19,313 bases of DNA from Treponema sp. (GCA_016293915.1 JAEDCY010000046.1:1-19313); one strand, 5' to 3'; shown: positions 1-9,596, numbered from the stretch's first letter. Program-made: numbers and translations. The notes: generated from the sequence alone by a model not told the origin.

Positions 1-1692
1 AGCACAAATAACCTTCGTTTTTCTGCACATATCTTCTACTGCGCGCATTGTGACATTCCCGTAATTACCTTGCTTTCTGATATTGATGAAGTAAGCGGAA
101 AATCATCTTGTCCTCTATGCGGTGGAGAAACAAACTATCTTTCTACGGACTTGAGGCCTGTTTTTCCCCAGGAGCGGCTTCTGCTCGAACTTTTACTTGA
201 TGCCGAACCTTTAAGTTTCGCAAAAAAATCAGTATGGTGCGAAAACAGCCGCTACTACATTGGGGGAAAATCAAAATCAATTTCTTCAAAGACTTTTTTA
301 CAGGCGGACACAAATGCACTTTCAAAACGGCTTGAAGAATTAAAAGCTCTGAACGAAAAGAACGAAATCACCAAGTTTTTTGAAGCTCATATTGAACGGT
401 TCATTCTGGCAAACAGGCCCCGTCTTAATGCTCTTATAGAAGAAGCACATCGCTTTATAAAAGATGAGGCGGCAAAATTTCCTACAGAAAATATCGTTCT
501 TTCTTTTAGCGGCGGAAAAGATTCCAGCGTAACGGCAGATGTTGTAACAAAAGCTCTTGCGAATCCCAGTCTTGTTCACATTTTCGGAAACACCACATTG
601 GAATTCCCGACCACGCTTGAATATGCAGAACGCTTCCGCCGAAATCACCCTTTTGCGATTTTTGAGACAGCCATAAACGACGAGCAGGATTTTATGAAGG
701 TTTGTGACGACATAGGTCCTCCAGCCCGCATGATGAGGTGGTGCTGCTCCATGTTCAAGACCGGTCCCATTACTCGCACTTTGAACGCCCTTTATAGAAA
801 TCAGCAAATTCTCACATTCTACGGAATCCGTCATGCCGAAAGTGTAAGCCGTTCAAAATACAATCGTGTTGAGGACGACAAAGAATCGGTAAAAATCCAA
901 AAGCAGACTGTGGCAAGCCCCATAATCGACTGGAAGGACATAGACGTGTGGCTTTATCTTCTGGGGGAAAAAGTTGATTTTAACGATGCCTACCGATTGG
1001 GTTATGACAGAGTTGGCTGCTGGTGCTGTCCTAATAACAATCAGCGGGCGCAATTTTTAAGCCGCATATACATGAAAGAACGAAGCGAAAAGTGGCGTGC
1101 CTTTCTGATAGATTTTGCAAAAAAGATTGGAAAGCCAGACCCTGAAGTTTATGTGGACTCAGGAGCCTGGAAAGCCCGTCAGGGCGGAAACGGACTTGCT
1201 TCCAGCAATGATGTGAAAATCCGCTTTACGAATTGTACGGCAGAAGAGCACGCAAAAAATTATGCGCTTGTTCATCCTTTTAGCGATGAACTTGTTAATC
1301 TTTTTGTGCCTTTTGGAAAAGTAAACCGTGAATTAGGCAGAAAAATCATGCACGAGGTTCTGATTCTTGATGTCCGCACGAACGTCCCGATAATTTCCAT
1401 TCAGCCATTTACGGTAGACGGATTTGAATACGCGGTAAAAGTCAAAACGATGAATGTAGCTGATCACGAGGACTTGCAGCGGCAGATTGCATATCAAATC
1501 AGAAAATTTAATGCGTGCAGAAAATGTCTTAAATGCGAGAGCGTGTGTAAGGCGGGTGCAATCAGCATTACGGCAGAGGGCTACCATATAGACGAAGAAA
1601 AATGTGTTCACTGCAAGATGTGTGTAAATCAGGCTGTCCTTGCAAACGGATGCCTCATGGCAAAATATTTAAGAACAAAGGGTGGAATATAA
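1..1692 (+). CDS. DndC/CysH-like PP-loop ATP pyrophosphatase with zinc ribbon and C-terminal ferredoxin domain (5' partial)
   Basis: PAPS-reductase/DndC superfamily enzyme, predicted to activate a substrate with ATP and transfer sulfur, in DNA phosphorothioation-type systems to the DNA backbone. Numbering residue 1 from base 1, the PP-loop SGGKDS lies at 170-175, RWCC at 246-249 and GCWCC at 339-343; the clustered Cys are where DndC-like proteins bind an Fe-S cluster. The C-terminus carries two ferredoxin-like groups, Cys 506/509/512/516 and 535/538/541/551, so an extra pair of 4Fe-4S clusters is likely. The TTG at base 70 is not the real start: the frame is open to base 1 and encodes a CxxC at residues 14-17 that pairs with CPLC at 37-40 as a zinc ribbon. 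The true start is outside the window. The TAA is one base before the next gene's ATG. The superfamily call is firm; DNA as the sulfur acceptor is inferred from neighbours. Confidence 0.88.
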   Translation, partial: STNNLRFSAHIFYCAHCDIPVITLLSDIDEVSGKSSCPLCGGETNYLSTDLRPVFPQERLLLELLLDAEPLSFAKKSVWCENSRYYIGGKSKSISSKTFLQADTNALSKRLEELKALNEKNEITKFFEAHIERFILANRPRLNALIEEAHRFIKDEAAKFPTENIVLSFSGGKDSSVTADVVTKALANPSLVHIFGNTTLEFPTTLEYAERFRRNHPFAIFETAINDEQDFMKVCDDIGPPARMMRWCCSMFKTGPITRTLNALYRNQQILTFYGIRHAESVSRSKYNRVEDDKESVKIQKQTVASPIIDWKDIDVWLYLLGEKVDFNDAYRLGYDRVGCWCCPNNNQRAQFLSRIYMKERSEKWRAFLIDFAKKIGKPDPEVYVDSGAWKARQGGNGLASSNDVKIRFTNCTAEEHAKNYALVHPFSDELVNLFVPFGKVNRELGRKIMHEVLILDVRTNVPIISIQPFTVDGFEYAVKVKTMNVADHEDLQRQIAYQIRKFNACRKCLKCESVCKAGAISITAEGYHIDEEKCVHCKMCVNQAVLANGCLMAKYLRTKGGI

Positions 1693-1693
1693 A

Positions 1694-2593
1694 ATGAAAT
1701 TCAGGGCACATGAGACTTTTTTTATACGAAAAGGCTGGCTGTCTAAAGGCATGAAATATGTAAAGCAGACGGATGGAATGGTTTTTATCGATAGGGAAAA
1801 TAATCCTATGGATACTCTTGGCATAGGAAGCAACATGGTAAAATCTCTGCGTTACTGGCTTTTGGCAACCGGACTGACCGAGGAAAATACAAGCGGAAAG
1901 AGGATTCAGACTTTTACTCCCCTTGGAAAACTTGTTTATGAAAACGACCGATACATGGAAGAAAGCGGCACCCTGCAGCTTCTTCATTACAAGCTTTCAT
2001 CAAATAAAGAAAACGCAACAAGCTGGTATTTCTTTTTCAATGAATTTAATCTTTTTGAGTTTACTCAGGAAGATTTTCTCACTTCCATAAAGAATTATAT
2101 CAGAATGAACTCCACTGGAGAAAAGGCATCCGGCACAGACCGCACCTTAAGTGATGATTTTTCCTGCATAATAAATACATATTTTTCAAAAAAAGGAAGC
2201 GAAGCTTTTTCTCCAGAAAATAATATTTCCTGCCCTTTTACAGAACTCGGGCTTCTAACGATTTTAGATTCAAAAAGGGGAATATACAGAAAATCAATCC
2301 CACAAAGCTCGCTCTTTAATCCTTTTATAATTTTAGCGGTGATTGCAGACAGGGCACTAGGCTCTGCAGAAATCAAACTGAACGACCTTTTGACTTCTGG
2401 TAAAAACATAGGCCGAACTTTTAACCTTGACACAATTACCATGCTTGAAATTTTACGGGAAGCAGAAAAAACAGGAGAAGTAAAAATCATCCGAACAGCA
2501 GGTTTGGATGTAATCCGCCTTGTTCATCCAGAATTGACTTTCCTGGATTATGCAAAAAAATTTTATGAATCACTAAATGGAAGCACAAAATGA
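1694..2593 (+). CDS. DUF4007 family protein
   Basis: 299 residues, opening with FRAHETFFIRKGWLSKG, which fits the 'F.GHETF..R.GWL.KG' start I associate with DUF4007. That family is known to me as a frequent neighbour of PAPS-reductase/DndC-like genes; its biochemical function is not established. I see no catalytic motif, signal peptide or membrane segment. A GTG at 1682 opens the frame earlier, but the ATG at 1694 is preferred because AAGGGTGG sits just upstream with normal spacing and the family motif begins right after the Met. It ends in an ATGA overlap with the large ATPase, so the two are probably translationally coupled. An adaptor or DNA-recognition role beside the ATPase is a guess. 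Confidence 0.82.
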   Translation: MKFRAHETFFIRKGWLSKGMKYVKQTDGMVFIDRENNPMDTLGIGSNMVKSLRYWLLATGLTEENTSGKRIQTFTPLGKLVYENDRYMEESGTLQLLHYKLSSNKENATSWYFFFNEFNLFEFTQEDFLTSIKNYIRMNSTGEKASGTDRTLSDDFSCIINTYFSKKGSEAFSPENNISCPFTELGLLTILDSKRGIYRKSIPQSSLFNPFIILAVIADRALGSAEIKLNDLLTSGKNIGRTFNLDTITMLEILREAEKTGEVKIIRTAGLDVIRLVHPELTFLDYAKKFYESLNGSTK

Positions 2594-5500
2594 GTAAGAT
2601 GATACATACAGCAGGCAACTTTCAATATTCGGTGAATATTGCCTATGACCTTGAAAATACAGAAAAGCTGAAAGGCTTTATTCCCACAAAATCCAGTCTG
2701 GACTTGCTTGAAGAAATTCTTTTGAGCACTCAGGAAAACAGCACAAAAAGAGCGCGGATTCTCATAGGCTCTTATGGAAAAGGAAAAAGTCATATTGTTC
2801 TTACAATTCTTTCTATATTAAAACATCATGAACCAATTTCAGACTTTGTTCATCTGAATAAAAAGCTTGCTGAAAATAAAAGACTGGGACAGCTTGTAAA
2901 AAATTATTATGAAAGCGGAAAAAAGCTGCTTCCGGTTTTAATTACAGGAAGTACAGCAAGTTTAACTCAAAGCTTTTTACTTTCATTGAAACATACTTTG
3001 AGCGAAAATAATCTTACTGACTTTATGCCAGAGAGTAATTACATGGCAGCAATCAAAACTCTGGAGCAGTGGAAGGAAAAATATCCTGAAACTCTAAGGG
3101 CTTTTGAAGAAAAAGCGGATTGTCCTTTTGAAATTGTAATTTCCCGTCTTAAGGATTTTAATCTTGAAACTTACAGGGACTTTGAAAAAATATATCCTGA
3201 GCTAACGTCGGGAAGCAGTTTTAATCCATTTTTGAGTTTTGATGTGGTTGAAATGTATGAAAGTGTTGCAAAGGAACTGCGCCGCCAAAAATTGTATGAT
3301 GGTCTTTATGTAGTATATGATGAGTTTTCAAAATATCTTGAATCAAACATAGAAACGGCAAGTGTAAGCGACACAAAAATGCTGCAGGACTTTGCCGAAA
3401 AGACCTCCCGCTCTGGAGAAAATCAACTTCATCTGCTTTTGATTTCTCATAAGGAAATTGCAAATTATATTGATAAACTTTCTAAACAGAAAACTGACGG
3501 CTGGCGGGGAATCAGCGAGAGATTTGAACATATCCTGTTGAACAATAATTTCTCTCAAGTATATGAAATTATTTCTACAGTCATTCAAAAAGATAAAAAA
3601 CTATGGAACGATTACAAAATTTCTCACAAAAGCGATTTTGAAGCCCTTGAAGATAATTACAAAAAACACGAACTTTTTTCAGAGGTCAAGGAAAATAGCG
3701 GAATAGAAAATCTTTTTACTACAACCTTTCCTTTGCATCCTGTAAGCACATTCATTCTTCCACGACTTTCCGAGCGAATTGCCCAGAACGAGCGTACACT
3801 TTTTACATTTTTGTCTGCTGATTCAGCTTATACCCTTTCACAATTTTTGAAGGGATTTAACGACAAAGATTTTTCCCTTGTAACTCCCGATTTGATATTT
3901 GATTATTTTGAGCCTCTTTTAAAAAAGGAAATCTACAATGGAGAACTTTTTGAAACCTATCGTCTTACCAGAGCAATTTTAGAAAAACTTGATGCAGAAA
4001 ATAGAAATGAAGGTGAGCTGGAAAAGAAAATTGTTAAGACAATTTCACTTATCTATATTCTTGCACAGTTTGAAAAACTCAAGCCTTTGACCGAAGAGAT
4101 TGTAAAAATCTACAGTTTTTCATATTCAAAAGAACAGATTGAAGAAGCCTTAAAAAACTTAATTGAAAAAGAATTTGTGATTTATCTTCGCCAAAGTAAT
4201 TCTTATCTAAAGCTAAAAGAAACAAGCGGAATTGATATTAAAAAAGCGATACAAGACGAAATTGAGCGGGAGAAAAAGAGTTTTCTTTTGAGCAAAGTGT
4301 TAAATGAAACTAACACAGAAAAATATTTTTATCCATACCGGTACAACGATAAAAAAGAGATGACTCGCTTTTTTGATTTTGAATTTGTGGAATATGGCAG
4401 TCAAGGGAATGACATTCAGATAGACATAAATTCTGACGGAAAAATTATAGCACTTCTTTGTGAATCAAAAAATCAAATTGAAGAAGCAAAAGAGTTATGC
4501 AAAAGTATAACTTCAAAAAATAAGCAAATTGTCTGCATTGTCTTAAAAAAGTTTTCTTCCGTGGAAAAAGCCGCTGCAGAACTTTCCAGCGTAAATGAGC
4601 TTTGTAAAAAAGCTGCGGGCGATGAAATTCTTATGTCTGAATACGGCGTTATACAGGAAGATCTTTTTGAAGTTGTTTCAACTTACATAAAAAAATATAC
4701 GCATCCAGAAAATAATGCCTGCCTGTATTTTTATGCAGGAAAGGAAATTGTTCTCAAACGCAGGTCAGAACTTACAGAACTGCTTTCAAAAATATGTGAT
4801 AAGAATTTTTCAAAAACACCAGTCATAAATAATGAAGCGATTAACAAAAATGAAATTACCCAAATGGCTTTTAATAGCCGAAGGAAAATCCTGGCGGGTC
4901 TTCTTAGAAATCCGATTGAAAAAAATCTGGGGCTAACAGGAAGCGGGCAGGATGTAGCAATCATGCGGAGCACTCTTATTCATGTAGGACTACTGGAAAA
5001 TAGTGGAGAGAAAAGCGAAATTGCAAAGTTGAATTTTGATTTATCCGATGATAAATATCTGTTGGCTCCAATGTTACAGACGATTAAAGAGTTTGCAGAA
5101 ATGGCAGCACAGGAAAAAGTTTCATTTTCCCTGCTTTACGAAAAACTCACTTCTGCAAAATATGGCATAGCAGTTCGCAAGGGAATTATCCCGATTTATA
5201 TAGCTCTTGTTTTGGGGCGAATTAAAAATCAGCTGGTTTTGTATTCAGACCAAGAGCAAACATCTTTGAATGCCGACACACTTTCTGAAATAAACGAACA
5301 TCCTGAAAACTTCAGCATATTGAGATTTAATTTAGATGAAAATAAAAAGGCATACCTTGTGGAACTTAAAAACCTTTTTTCTTCTAAAGGGGAATCCGCC
5401 GAAGAAATTGCCTCTGCAATTCACGAATGGTATCTTTCTCTTCCAAAATTTTCCCGCGAGGCAAGAACACCATTTGCTTCTATTATTAATGCAATCAAAA

Positions 5501-6165
5501 ATGAAAAAGGCGCTCAGAGTCTTCTTTTTACATCCATTCCTGACGCATTATCAGAAGGAGTCTGTTCCCTTGAGACTGCCCGTAAAATCAAAATCATAAA
5601 AGAAACTTATGACGGTCTGCTAGGGAATTTAAGTGATGAGCTTTCCTTTGAAGTCAAAGAGATTTTCAGCCAAAGTTCTTATTCTCTCTGGCTGTCTTCC
5701 CTGCCAGAATCTTCCCTTAATCATCTTTTTACAGACGGAACAGAAAGACTTTTTGCAGTTCTGAAAAAGAACTATGCATCAGATGATGACTTGATTCCTG
5801 ATTTAGCTTTTGCTGCAACTGGATTGCGGCTTGAAGATTGGGAAGAAAGTACAAAAGAAAAATTTATTTCGCAGATAAAGACATGGAAAAAAAGTGCGGA
5901 AAACTTTTCTCTTCAATCTGATTCAGAAAAAACTACGCTTAACGAAAATCCAAATACTACAAAATCTTATGCAGTTTCATTTCCAAAGGAAGACGGAAAG
6001 GTTATGACAAAATATTTTGAAAAAGTGAATGAATCACCTCGTGCTCGTCTTTTGTTCAACAAAGTAACCGATGCACTGGATACAATGGGACAGTCATTGA
6101 ATCAGGCTGAAAAAAGGCAGGTTCTGATGCGTGTGCTTGAAACTTTATGCGGAGGTGAGGACTGA
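2590..6165 (+). CDS. Large BrxC/DUF499-like P-loop ATPase
   Basis: 1191 residues. Walker A is GSYGKGKSH at residues 60-68; the Walker B-like strand YVVYDEF is at 240-246, followed by a sensor-type strand (HLLLISHKE) about 45 residues later. Overall length, the position of the Walker A close to the N-terminus and the acidic DE pair resemble BREX BrxC and DUF499-type defense ATPases, although no PglZ, BrxL or methyltransferase is present. The rest is predicted alpha-helical without recognised catalytic motifs. The C-terminal ~80 residues contain a polar linker and then a conserved-looking helical end (residues about 1135-1188). It overlaps the previous gene by ATGA and the next by one base (TGATG); a GGAGGTGAGG ribosome site for the next gene lies inside its last codons. 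It probably supplies ATP-driven DNA handling or target selection. The ATPase call is sure; the BrxC comparison is moderate. Confidence 0.8.
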   Translation: MSKMIHTAGNFQYSVNIAYDLENTEKLKGFIPTKSSLDLLEEILLSTQENSTKRARILIGSYGKGKSHIVLTILSILKHHEPISDFVHLNKKLAENKRLGQLVKNYYESGKKLLPVLITGSTASLTQSFLLSLKHTLSENNLTDFMPESNYMAAIKTLEQWKEKYPETLRAFEEKADCPFEIVISRLKDFNLETYRDFEKIYPELTSGSSFNPFLSFDVVEMYESVAKELRRQKLYDGLYVVYDEFSKYLESNIETASVSDTKMLQDFAEKTSRSGENQLHLLLISHKEIANYIDKLSKQKTDGWRGISERFEHILLNNNFSQVYEIISTVIQKDKKLWNDYKISHKSDFEALEDNYKKHELFSEVKENSGIENLFTTTFPLHPVSTFILPRLSERIAQNERTLFTFLSADSAYTLSQFLKGFNDKDFSLVTPDLIFDYFEPLLKKEIYNGELFETYRLTRAILEKLDAENRNEGELEKKIVKTISLIYILAQFEKLKPLTEEIVKIYSFSYSKEQIEEALKNLIEKEFVIYLRQSNSYLKLKETSGIDIKKAIQDEIEREKKSFLLSKVLNETNTEKYFYPYRYNDKKEMTRFFDFEFVEYGSQGNDIQIDINSDGKIIALLCESKNQIEEAKELCKSITSKNKQIVCIVLKKFSSVEKAAAELSSVNELCKKAAGDEILMSEYGVIQEDLFEVVSTYIKKYTHPENNACLYFYAGKEIVLKRRSELTELLSKICDKNFSKTPVINNEAINKNEITQMAFNSRRKILAGLLRNPIEKNLGLTGSGQDVAIMRSTLIHVGLLENSGEKSEIAKLNFDLSDDKYLLAPMLQTIKEFAEMAAQEKVSFSLLYEKLTSAKYGIAVRKGIIPIYIALVLGRIKNQLVLYSDQEQTSLNADTLSEINEHPENFSILRFNLDENKKAYLVELKNLFSSKGESAEEIASAIHEWYLSLPKFSREARTPFASIINAIKNEKGAQSLLFTSIPDALSEGVCSLETARKIKIIKETYDGLLGNLSDELSFEVKEIFSQSSYSLWLSSLPESSLNHLFTDGTERLFAVLKKNYASDDDLIPDLAFAATGLRLEDWEESTKEKFISQIKTWKKSAENFSLQSDSEKTTLNENPNTTKSYAVSFPKEDGKVMTKYFEKVNESPRARLLFNKVTDALDTMGQSLNQAEKRQVLMRVLETLCGGED

Positions 6166-7391
6166 TGGCATATTTTGATAATGCGGCGACCACCTTCCCA
6201 AAGCCTGATTGCGTCTACGACTTTATGGACAAATTTTATCGGGAACATGGCGGAAACGCCGGAAGGGGAAATCATGAATTTTCACTAACGGCCGGCAAGT
6301 TGATTTCTGATACAAGAGGACGCCTGCAGGAGATTTTACACTGCCAGAATAAGCAGATTATTTTTACACCCACGGCCACTATTGCCCTCAATATGATTTT
6401 GCAGGGAGTGATTGATTCGGCTATGCGCACCAACAACAGCGATGAACCGAGCCTATCGAAGCGTCGAACCACCATTTACATCAGCCCTTTTGAGCACAAT
6501 GCGGTGACAAGAGTTCTTCATCATTTTGAATCGATGGGAATGATAAAAGTAAAGGTTCTTCCTATTATGGAAAATCTTTCTTACGACTTCACAGAAATAG
6601 AAAATCTTTTCAAAAAGGATGAGCCTGACTTACTCGTTATAAGCCATGCAAGTAATGTAACAGGCCTAATTCAGCCTGTGGAAAAACTGTGCCTGCTTGC
6701 AAAAAAGTTTGACTGCCTGAATGTGCTCGACATGGCGCAGACAGCAGGATTGGTAGATTTGAACGTGGGTCTTGAAACAATTGATTTTGCAGTCTTTGCC
6801 GGACACAAAACTCTTTACGGACCTACAGGTATTTCTGGTTTTGCGATGAAAAGGGATTTTGACCTTCCATCGGTTTTATTTGGCGGAACAGGTTTTGAAA
6901 GTGCAAACCAAGATATGCCGACTGATATTCCCCAGCGATACGAAATGGGTACGTTAAATATTTCAGGAATTGCAGGCTTTTACGCTTCAACAGGATGGAT
7001 ATTGGAAAATGGAATCGAAAACTTATGGAAGCAGGAAGAGGAGCACAGAAAGAGACTGCTTGGGATTTTGGAAAAATATGACTTTGTAAAGATTGTCGGT
7101 TCGGCTCCGCTCAGCAACCACGCAGCATGTCATTCTGAACTCGTTTCAGAATCTCAATATGCAGGCATTGTTTCGGTTTTGATAGAAGGACTTCCAAGCG
7201 ACACCGCAAGCAGTATTTTTGCAGAACAGAATATTGCAGTAAGGAGCGGCCTGCAATGCGCACCCCTGGCCCATAAGACGCTGGGAACATTTCCTTCTGG
7301 CACAGTGAGGTTCAGCTGCGGACATTTTACCAGCGAGGAAGATTTTGCGGAACTGGAAGAGGCAATGGAGTTTTTGAAGGGGAATTTATGA
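6165..7391 (+). CDS. Class V aminotransferase-fold cysteine desulfurase (DndA/SspA role)
   Basis: PLP enzyme that takes sulfur from L-cysteine and passes it, as a persulfide, to an acceptor, here most likely the DndC-like enzyme encoded upstream. The N-terminus YFDNAATTFPKP is typical of the family; SHASNVTG and VLDMAQTAG supply the substrate and PLP contacts; the PLP lysine is K215 in AGHKTLYGP; the catalytic cysteine is C365 in SGLQCAPLAHKTLG. Length 408 against a usual ~380-400. Residues 322-331 (CHSELVSESQ) look like a read-through insertion of a palindromic dispersed repeat (bases 7132-7152), about 40 residues before the active-site Cys; the frame is kept. Start ATG has a strong GGAGGTGAGG site. 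It overlaps the next gene by ATGA. The family is certain; a dedicated DNA-modification role comes from the operon. Confidence 0.92.
   Translation: MAYFDNAATTFPKPDCVYDFMDKFYREHGGNAGRGNHEFSLTAGKLISDTRGRLQEILHCQNKQIIFTPTATIALNMILQGVIDSAMRTNNSDEPSLSKRRTTIYISPFEHNAVTRVLHHFESMGMIKVKVLPIMENLSYDFTEIENLFKKDEPDLLVISHASNVTGLIQPVEKLCLLAKKFDCLNVLDMAQTAGLVDLNVGLETIDFAVFAGHKTLYGPTGISGFAMKRDFDLPSVLFGGTGFESANQDMPTDIPQRYEMGTLNISGIAGFYASTGWILENGIENLWKQEEEHRKRLLGILEKYDFVKIVGSAPLSNHAACHSELVSESQYAGIVSVLIEGLPSDTASSIFAEQNIAVRSGLQCAPLAHKTLGTFPSGTVRFSCGHFTSEEDFAELEEAMEFLKGNL
7132..7152. repeat. Dispersed palindrome inside the desulfurase gene
   Basis: Perfect 8-bp inverted repeat ATTCTGAA/TTCAGAAT around a 5-base loop, translated as part of CHSELVSES at residues 322-330. 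The 'TCATTCTGAACTYGTTTCAGAATCTC' type of element is, to my knowledge, scattered in many copies through several Treponema and Bacteroidetes genomes, often read through in frame. Only one copy is seen in this window. Confidence 0.7.
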
Positions 7392-9580
7392 GTTTAAAAG
7401 ATATTGAAATAAAAAAAGAATACAGAAATCTTCATGGAAATATTGTAAAAGATTTTTACAATCCTCTTTTGACTGAAGCTGTCTTATATAAACGTTCGGT
7501 GGGCTTCTTTTCATCAACTGCATTGGCCTGTTTCTCTGTAGGCCTCTGCAAATTCTTGCAAAATGGTGGAAGAATTCAACTTGTTGTTTCACCAAAACTT
7601 TCAGATGAAGATATAAAAGCGATGCAGAATGGCTATGAGCAGCGAAAAATAATTGAAGATTCTCTGTTCCGAGAATTACGTGAGCCAAAAAACTTCCTGC
7701 AAGCGGACCGTCTTAATATGCTGGCAAATTTGATTGCAGAAAGCAGAATGGACATAAAAATAGCATTCACAGAATCTGGAATGTATCATGAAAAACTTGG
7801 TGTAATTGAGGATTCTGAAAAAAATTATGTAGCATTTTCTGGTTCTTTGAATGAATCAGAAAATGCTTTTAAAAATAATTATGAGACAATCGATGTTTAT
7901 TGTTCTTGGAATGATGTTGAATACAGAGCAGGCAATAAAAATACAGCATTTGAAAATATTTGGAATGGAAAAGACAAGACACTAAAACTATTTGATTTTC
8001 CTAAATTAAAAGATGAAATTATCAGCAGATACAAGAAATCTGAGCCAAAATTTGATATGGATGAAAAAGAAGTCGTGTATGTGATTCCAGAACCAAAAAC
8101 TCTTGAAGTACATGATTCTGGTAGGCTTCCTAATATACCTATTATGCCCGACTGGTTAAAACTCCATGATTATCAGCAAGAAGCCGTTGATAAATGGGCT
8201 GAGCAAAAGTACCGTGGCATATTTGACATGGCAACAGGAACTGGAAAAACCCTAACAGGCTTGTCGGCTTTAACAAGATTGTTTAGTGATAAATTTCCAG
8301 AAAAACTTTTTGCAATAATCGTTTGTCCCTATCAGCATTTGGTTGAGCAATGGGTAGAAGATATTGTTAAGTTTAATATTCAGCCAATTATCGGGTATTC
8401 TTCTTCGCCACAGAAAGACTGGAAAACAAGATTAAAGAAAGCTATCTGTGATATAAAATTGCGCCCAAAAGATAAGAGATTTTCTTGTCTTGTAACAACG
8501 AACGCAACTTTTAAGAGTAAATTTGTTCAAGAGCAAATAAATAATATTTCATCAGATATCTTATTAATGATAGATGAAGCTCATAATGCTGGGGCTGGAA
8601 ATTTCAAGAAGTATCTTGATTCAAGATTTATATATCGTCTAGCACTTTCGGCAACCCTAGACCGACATAATGATGAAGAGGGCACAGCATTTCTTCATGA
8701 ATACTTTGAGAATGTTTGCATTCACTATGATTTGGAAAGAGCAATCGATGAAAAGAAATTAACACGGTACAAATATTTTCCTGTTGTAGTTTATCTTACG
8801 GAAGATGAGCTTGATGAATACAAGCAAATATCAAGGGAAATGAGTCAACACTTGCGAAAAAACAAATCTGGAAAGATGGTTCTGGATTCTTATGGAGAAA
8901 TGCTTGCAATAAAACGTTCTAGGATTGTAGCTGGTGCTCAAAACAAACTTGATGCCTTACGAGAACAAATTAAGCCGTATAAAAATCAAAATAATCTTCT
9001 TGTTTATTGTGGAGCAACAACTGTTATTCCTGAAAATGATAAAGATGAATATCTGAATGATTTTGATAAATCAGAAGTTGGAGAAAGACAAATAACCGCT
9101 GTCACAAAAATTCTTGGAAACGAAATGGGAATGACTGTTTCTAAATTTACTTCGGAAGAAGATATTGAAACTAGAAAAATCATTACCCAAAAATTCAGAG
9201 AAGAAAAGATTCAAGCAATAGTAGCAATCAAATGTCTTGATGAAGGTGTAAATATTCCTTCAATAAAAGCGGCATTCATTTTGGCCAGCACTACAAATCC
9301 AAAAGAATATATTCAGCGGCGTGGTCGTGTTTTACGAAAATTTGACGGAAAAGATTATGCAGAAATATATGATTTTATAACTTTACCAAGAGAACTTGAA
9401 TCGGTACAAAACTACACAAAAGAAGAACTACAAGGTGATTCAGCATTGGTAAAAAATGAGCTTCGTAGAATAAAAGAATTCTCTCAAATATCTATGAATG
9501 AGATGGCGAGTTTGAGTTTGATGGACGAAATACAGACCGCTTATCAAATATCAGATAAAGATTTATTTGAAAATAATTAA
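7388..9580 (+). CDS. PLD-family nuclease domain fused to DEAD/DEAH superfamily 2 helicase
   Basis: 730 residues. The N-terminal ~200 residues have a phospholipase-D-type nuclease signature, H134-x-K136 followed by GSLNES at 152-157. The SF2 helicase follows: an upstream YQ motif (DYQQEAV, 261-267), motif I ATGTGKT (282-288), motif II DEAH (396-399), motif III SAT (421-423), motif V CLDEGVNIP (617-625) and motif VI QRRGRVLR (643-650). Helicases of this layout are found with DNA phosphorothioation gene clusters, where NCBI family models describe related proteins as the system's restriction enzyme (recalled, not searched). It is the best candidate for the effector that attacks unmodified or foreign DNA. 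Only one HKD-like motif is obvious, so nuclease activity may need a dimer. It starts at an ATGA overlap with the desulfurase gene. Confidence 0.87.
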   Translation: MSLKDIEIKKEYRNLHGNIVKDFYNPLLTEAVLYKRSVGFFSSTALACFSVGLCKFLQNGGRIQLVVSPKLSDEDIKAMQNGYEQRKIIEDSLFRELREPKNFLQADRLNMLANLIAESRMDIKIAFTESGMYHEKLGVIEDSEKNYVAFSGSLNESENAFKNNYETIDVYCSWNDVEYRAGNKNTAFENIWNGKDKTLKLFDFPKLKDEIISRYKKSEPKFDMDEKEVVYVIPEPKTLEVHDSGRLPNIPIMPDWLKLHDYQQEAVDKWAEQKYRGIFDMATGTGKTLTGLSALTRLFSDKFPEKLFAIIVCPYQHLVEQWVEDIVKFNIQPIIGYSSSPQKDWKTRLKKAICDIKLRPKDKRFSCLVTTNATFKSKFVQEQINNISSDILLMIDEAHNAGAGNFKKYLDSRFIYRLALSATLDRHNDEEGTAFLHEYFENVCIHYDLERAIDEKKLTRYKYFPVVVYLTEDELDEYKQISREMSQHLRKNKSGKMVLDSYGEMLAIKRSRIVAGAQNKLDALREQIKPYKNQNNLLVYCGATTVIPENDKDEYLNDFDKSEVGERQITAVTKILGNEMGMTVSKFTSEEDIETRKIITQKFREEKIQAIVAIKCLDEGVNIPSIKAAFILASTTNPKEYIQRRGRVLRKFDGKDYAEIYDFITLPRELESVQNYTKEELQGDSALVKNELRRIKEFSQISMNEMASLSLMDEIQTAYQISDKDLFENN

Positions 9581-9596
9581 CTGGAGGAATATATAA

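Noticed and set aside
70..72. TTG as start of the first gene
   Set aside because: The frame is open to base 1 and the upstream residues complete a zinc ribbon with CPLC; the true start is outside the window.
1682..1684. GTG start for the DUF4007 gene
   Set aside because: It overlaps the previous stop and would place the ribosome site inside the coding sequence; ATG 1694 begins directly at the family motif.
5336..5599. 87-codon + strand ORF
   Set aside because: Out-of-frame shadow of the large ATPase gene with no ribosome site or recognisable domain.
2590..6165. Assignment of the whole operon to BREX
   Set aside because: Only the large ATPase resembles BrxC; PglZ, BrxL/Lon, PglX and BrxA/B are absent from the window.
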